Source of the DNA: Stratiolaelaps scimitus
Lineage: Eukaryota > Arthropoda > Arachnida > Mesostigmata > Laelapidae
NCBI GenBank assembly: GCA_019614645.1
Contig: JABWDB010000018.1
Span: 2,658,501-2,722,500, forward strand
Direction: 5' to 3'
DNA: 64,000 bases
Positions 60,070 through 64,000 of the stretch are shown in pieces. The first letter of the stretch is position 1, and each line of letters opens with the position of its first letter. A program made the position numbers and the translations under genes. The notes under the pieces were generated by a model. The model had not been told where the DNA came from, did no database searches, and was given only the letters and a program-made list of their open reading frames with translations.

Positions 60070-60077
60070 GAAATAAA
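60070..60077 (+). terminator. GLRX5: Probable polyadenylation signal of GLRX5
   Basis: An aataaa hexamer follows an A-rich run about 200 bp after the GLRX5 stop codon on the same strand. No other canonical hexamer was noticed between. Confidence 0.5.
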
Positions 60078-61614
60078 TCGAACGTGCTGCAAACGCATTT
60101 GTTGCTGAATTGAGTGTGTTCCGCTTCTCTAGTTCTCGAGTTCTACAACTGAGCACTTTCGATCGGATAGAAATGCGTGGCAATCTTTCTGTAGATGGAT
60201 TTCACGCATGAAAAAACAGCGTCAGGGACAATCCTCTTGAATGGACTTGTGCAATAGGGACTATCTACTTGTCAACATAATTTCCTTGAAATTCGAAATA
60301 ATGTCGAGAGGCTATTGAGCTAGCAGATGCCTAGTTGAGTCTCTTGCTGCAATGGCTCTGGTGTTACGATCTGATGGTGGAACCCTCTAAATTGCACGCC
60401 CCCTTGAAACGCGGTTGCCTGCCCTCAGTTGTCGTAGCGTTGGACACAGTTCCTGCACACGCCGATCACCTGGAATACTTGGATATTACATGCAGCAAGT
60501 TGTTGCGTTTCTTGGCCCGGACGAACTGCGAGGGGGGCTGGTCTATTTAGGATGTTGCTGCAATAAATACTCTGGACTTTCGGTGTGGAATCATATGCTC
60601 CTCTATAGTATGTACCTTCTACGTGAACTGCTATTCGGCATCGAATTTACACGATTGTCCTCCCCCGGTATAAACAAGATCGCAAGTTCGGAACGGTGGC
60701 TTCTGAAAAGATGCCTAAAGCTGCCTCTATCTCTTGGTTTCCCTTAGCGCTGAGACAGAACCTGTTAGCTGTGATAGCAGCTTGCAACGTTTTGGATACC
60801 GACCTTTGCTGCAGCTGTTTCTCTGAAGTTTTTTCGACCATCAGGCCGTCGCAGCCAGGTTACAATTTTTAATTGGAACCGCTGGACTTCCGTTGAATTG
60901 CGTCTGACTATGTTAGTCTGATGTTACATTGTCGTAAGGCACTCCAAGAGCCTGGTTTCTCGACAATGCCTACGTTCGTCAACTCGTTACTGCTCAATAA
61001 GATAAACTATCAAGTCCAACTCAAAAAAATTGGTGCAAGTCTTCAGCTCCTGTCTGGATAAGAAGCGTCTCCACAACGATCTTCTCGATCGTTTGCAACG
61101 CAGTCACTGTCTATCATATCGAGGGAATCGCCTAGCCACCTATGTCGTTCCTCACGGTGGTCATGCCTCCCCACTGTTATATGCTATTTAAGTGAAGTAC
61201 CTTGAGTACTTCTGTTGACCGAAAACTATGTGCTGCCAGCTCTACAGCTTTTTGCTGGCTTAATCGTATTCAGCAACTTGTGAGCAATCAGCTTCCATTC
61301 TTGCAAACCGATACTGTTGCGGAACCGTAGCTAAAGGAACACTTCAATATGCCGAAGGTGGCCCAAACATTACAAAACAATCTGATTGACATTATCACTG
61401 ATTCCCTAGTGTATCGTTCGTCGATTTTTCGCTACATCCACGCTTGATTCCTCCCTCTTCGATTTGTGACATCCCGATAATAATCCAACTGGCTATCCGA
61501 GGAACAATTGATAGCTAGTTTCAACGATAGCTCGCATGCATCATAAAGCGAAGATACGTAACTTCATGATTAGAAACACAGGTTATATTTTACTACTATC
61601 TGAGAAACAAACAA
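60078..61614. other. No supportable gene
   Basis: Several open frames (for example 60335-60550 and 60415-60747, plus) have no recognised domain. 60860-61500 looks like decayed coding sequence with many stops, but I could not assign it to an element. Confidence 0.4.
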
Positions 61615-61737
61615 TTATGTAGAACTTATTCTTCGTCGTTCTTGGTTATACGTCAAAACACTCGTCGACGCTTGTGTAGATTCATCATCAATCGCTTTAA
61701 AAGAGATTCGCTTTCTCATTTCTTCTGCGCCCACAAC
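61615..61737 (-). CDS. Candidate terminal coding exon, unknown protein
   Basis: On the minus strand a clear acceptor (gcagttttcag) ends at 61738. It is followed by 40 codons in phase 0, VVGAEEMRKRISFKAIDDE through STQASTSVLTYNQERRRISS, then TAA at 61615-61617. The composition is hydrophilic and the length suits a last exon. No family is recognised and the preceding exon is not identified. It lies about 300 bp downstream of the small ORF at 62046, but no donor in that ORF joins to it convincingly. Confidence 0.35.
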   Translation of the reverse strand, partial: VVGAEEMRKRISFKAIDDESTQASTSVLTYNQERRRISST

Positions 61738-62045
61738 CTGAAAACTGCTATGGGCACACACGCATATAAAATCTCTTCCTGATCTCTCTCTCTCTCTCTC
61801 TCTCAATTGTTTTTCTCTGCATCTACCAAGTGCAGGATCATGTCACAAGAAGAACATCGATATTTGGCCCCGTTCGAGAATCCGGTTCGTTGTCAGGGGC
61901 CGGTTTAAGAAAAATTCGTTTTGTCACGAGAGATCAAAGGCACTAACTGATATAGGGTTTTTTTTATACAAAATGAAAACTGATAGGCTACGTTCTATTT
62001 TAGTTAGTGAGTTACTCGTAGACTATCAACACGGTGTCGTGACGG

Positions 62046-62228
62046 CTAGTGCCCATTGGGCGATGGCGTAACATTCAGTTTATGTAGATCATCGTGGAGT
62101 CGGCCCAACATTTCGGCGTCGACGGGCTTCTGCATCGCCTCCTTCGTTCTCCAGAGGGCTCGAGCCGCATCGACGGGTGCCATCATCAATCGTAATGGCA
62201 GGGTCAGCAGGGCCCTCAAAGTGTTCAT
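62046..62228 (-). CDS. Small 60-aa protein, possibly mitochondrial
   Basis: ATG 62226-62228 is directly preceded by a splice acceptor (actcattttag), a layout also seen in EXOC5. The protein begins MNTLRALLTLPLRLMMAPVD, basic, Leu-rich and without an early acidic residue, as in mitochondrial targeting or inner-membrane proteins. A charged second half (ARALWRTKEAMQKPVDAEML...) follows. I do not recognise it. Its shortness calls for caution, but the splice site placed exactly at the ATG argues for a real gene. Confidence 0.45.
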   Translation of the reverse strand: MNTLRALLTLPLRLMMAPVDAARALWRTKEAMQKPVDAEMLGRLHDDLHKLNVTPSPNGH

Positions 62229-64000
62229 CTAAAATGAGTAAAAAGGGGCAACAGATTGTGGCGCTCGGTACACATCGGGTGGGTGCGAATACGCATATAG
62301 ACAGGTAGGTTATTATTAGATCTCTTTAACAGTAGAAACAGTTCAGCTTTGGAAGGGCCCTTTCAAAACTCGGTCGGCGCGCTCTCGAAAGAACAAAACG
62401 CACACGTTGATAACCTCATGCTCCTTGAACATGGAACCTAAGCCTCCAGTTCACTCAATCAGGTTCGATAAAGATTTCGGTTCACGCATACAAAAATGAA
62501 TGCCTACATATGCGAGGTTGGCTTGGGAATTTTTCAAAATACATGTTCGGTGTGACTTCTATAAATGGACTGTGCCCGCTGCTATGACGAACAACACCAA
62601 TATTGATCCGTGATGACATCATTGTGTTCGATTGCTATACCTTGTGGTTGACGATTGCAACAAGCGGATACGTGACGTAATTGAGTATCGATGTCCGATT
62701 GGAGGAATCCGTATCATTATCGTTTGACAATAGGCGGAGAGCTGTCTCATTGCGCGGAAGGCCGAAGGTGTCCATGCCTAACAGACTCGAGAGCAGGAAT
62801 GACTCGCTCCCGTTACGTGCCCCATGGTGGGAGTGCGTTGCAACCTAGATTAGATGATTGATTTTTGAACAATTTGACAATTAAATCAAAACAACAAGTT
62901 GTTAAATTGCTCACAGCTGAAGAGTAAATCTGCCAATGATACCAGTGCCACTGAGATGGTGGTGGCCGCTCGTTGTTGCACAAGGCCTTCACGGAGAATT
63001 TCTCTTGTATGACAACGTGTTCTACATGGAGTGTTTCCAGGTGCGAATGCATTGAGATTAACACCCATGTTACATTTCTGTACTGACTTCAAAGGGTGTT
63101 CTTTTTTCGTTTATTAAACCACTCGTGCACCTGACCTGCGGAGTTTGGTGACTCGTTTGCGGCCGGCCCCCAGCCCTTGTCCCACCAAACAGTTCTCGAT
63201 TTCTTGTCCGTATGCCATTACTACAACAAATGTCGAGAGGAAAATCCACGCCAACCTATGACTACGGTAGGGAGTCGCCACTCAAAGCGGAATACTTGTA
63301 CTCAGGCAAAACTCAATCACTGCTACCAAATCTGCTAAACGCTTTAGTTGCAAACATACCACAAGTTGCACCATCAAACAGGCAAGAATGCCCACGGCAG
63401 CCTGCACTATTAGAGTCGTCATCGTACTTCTAGCCTGTTTTTCCCGCGTTCCAGTTCACGCGCCTTGAACCGACCTCTGCGGACTCCGGGTGTCAACAGC
63501 TCACGACAACTCCAACAATTGAAGCTCTAGCAGAACTTCCTTCTGCAAACGAACGTGACTCTGCCAATAGCCCTGCCAGCGTGTGGTCACTGCGCCGACT
63601 CGTGAAGTGTGTGCACACCGACCATTCAAGGTGCGTGCATTTGCCTTGTTCGTAGCACAACTCTACGGTTGCACACTTAGCACGAACGTGTCGTGATCGG
63701 GCAGGTACGTCACTAAACAGCAGAAGCACGCACAACTCTTGGGTTCTAAAATCTTCGCCACATAGGAGTCGGCTAACGTTAAGGGGCGATCTAACCCAGC
63801 ACAATGAGCTGCACACGGACCCGGCACGCAAAACGAAATGTGGCCGAACTGCGCTGCAAGAATTTGCGAATTTTGAACGCGACCAAGCGATGCTACTTGA
63901 AGGAATATCGCCATGTATTGTCTATACTGTTCGTTTATTTATTATATTTCAGTCACCTGTGTCAGGTACAGTTACATTCAACACATTTTGAAAACCCTGC
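62229..64000. other. No supportable gene to the window end
   Basis: Should contain the upstream exon of the small ORF. Frames at 63212-63433 (plus) and 63493-63831 (minus) are open but unrecognised. Confidence 0.4.

Overview
This is a piece of an arthropod nuclear genome. The evidence is spliced genes with GT/AG introns, AATAAA signals, long (AT)n and (CT)n microsatellites, and R1-, CR1-, copia-, mariner- and Tc1-type elements. My impression is a chelicerate, perhaps a mesostigmatid mite, but nothing here proves it. No prokaryotic genes, CRISPR arrays or rRNA genes were seen.

Layout. 1-5.3 kb is a graveyard of mobile elements: a decayed copia pol, a mariner fragment, and a CR1/L2-like retrotransposon interrupted by a younger, 5'-truncated R1-clade retrotransposon flanked by a perfect 19-bp target-site duplication. 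5.3-21.5 kb is a head-to-tail array of a roughly 7-kb unit: copy A, copy B and a truncated copy C. The tail of an earlier copy lies at 0.9-1.5 kb, cut off by the CR1/R1 insertion. Copies A and B each carry an intact, nearly identical 422-aa ankyrin-repeat ORF with faint FEM-1-like features, plus relics of a non-LTR reverse transcriptase and of mariner transposases. 21.5-28 kb holds a mariner fragment, an imperfect hairpin with arms of about 125 bp, a candidate 5' exon of a rhodopsin-like GPCR and AT-rich sequence.

28.1-30.5 kb is the strangest segment: a GC-rich near-perfect palindrome with arms of about 0.95 kb around a 0.49-kb unique spacer. Each arm encodes a copy of an unrecognised Pro/Arg-rich protein with one membrane segment, and the spacer encodes another unrecognised ORF. 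32.4-38.8 kb is a very recent tandem duplication of a 3,172-bp unit with no recognisable gene.

From 38.9 kb ordinary genes appear: a single-exon TLDc-domain protein (minus), exocyst subunit EXOC5/Sec10 (minus, two coding exons, 701 aa), mitochondrial monothiol glutaredoxin GLRX5 (plus, three exons, 133 aa), and at 61.6-62.2 kb two candidate minus-strand coding pieces. Between them are long AT-rich stretches with a decayed Tc1 element and few supportable features.

The recognised genes are unrelated housekeeping functions: V-ATPase/oxidation-related TLDc, exocytosis tethering and iron-sulfur cluster biogenesis. There is no sign that they form a pathway. The distinctive content is structural: tandem arrays, palindromes and nested transposons.
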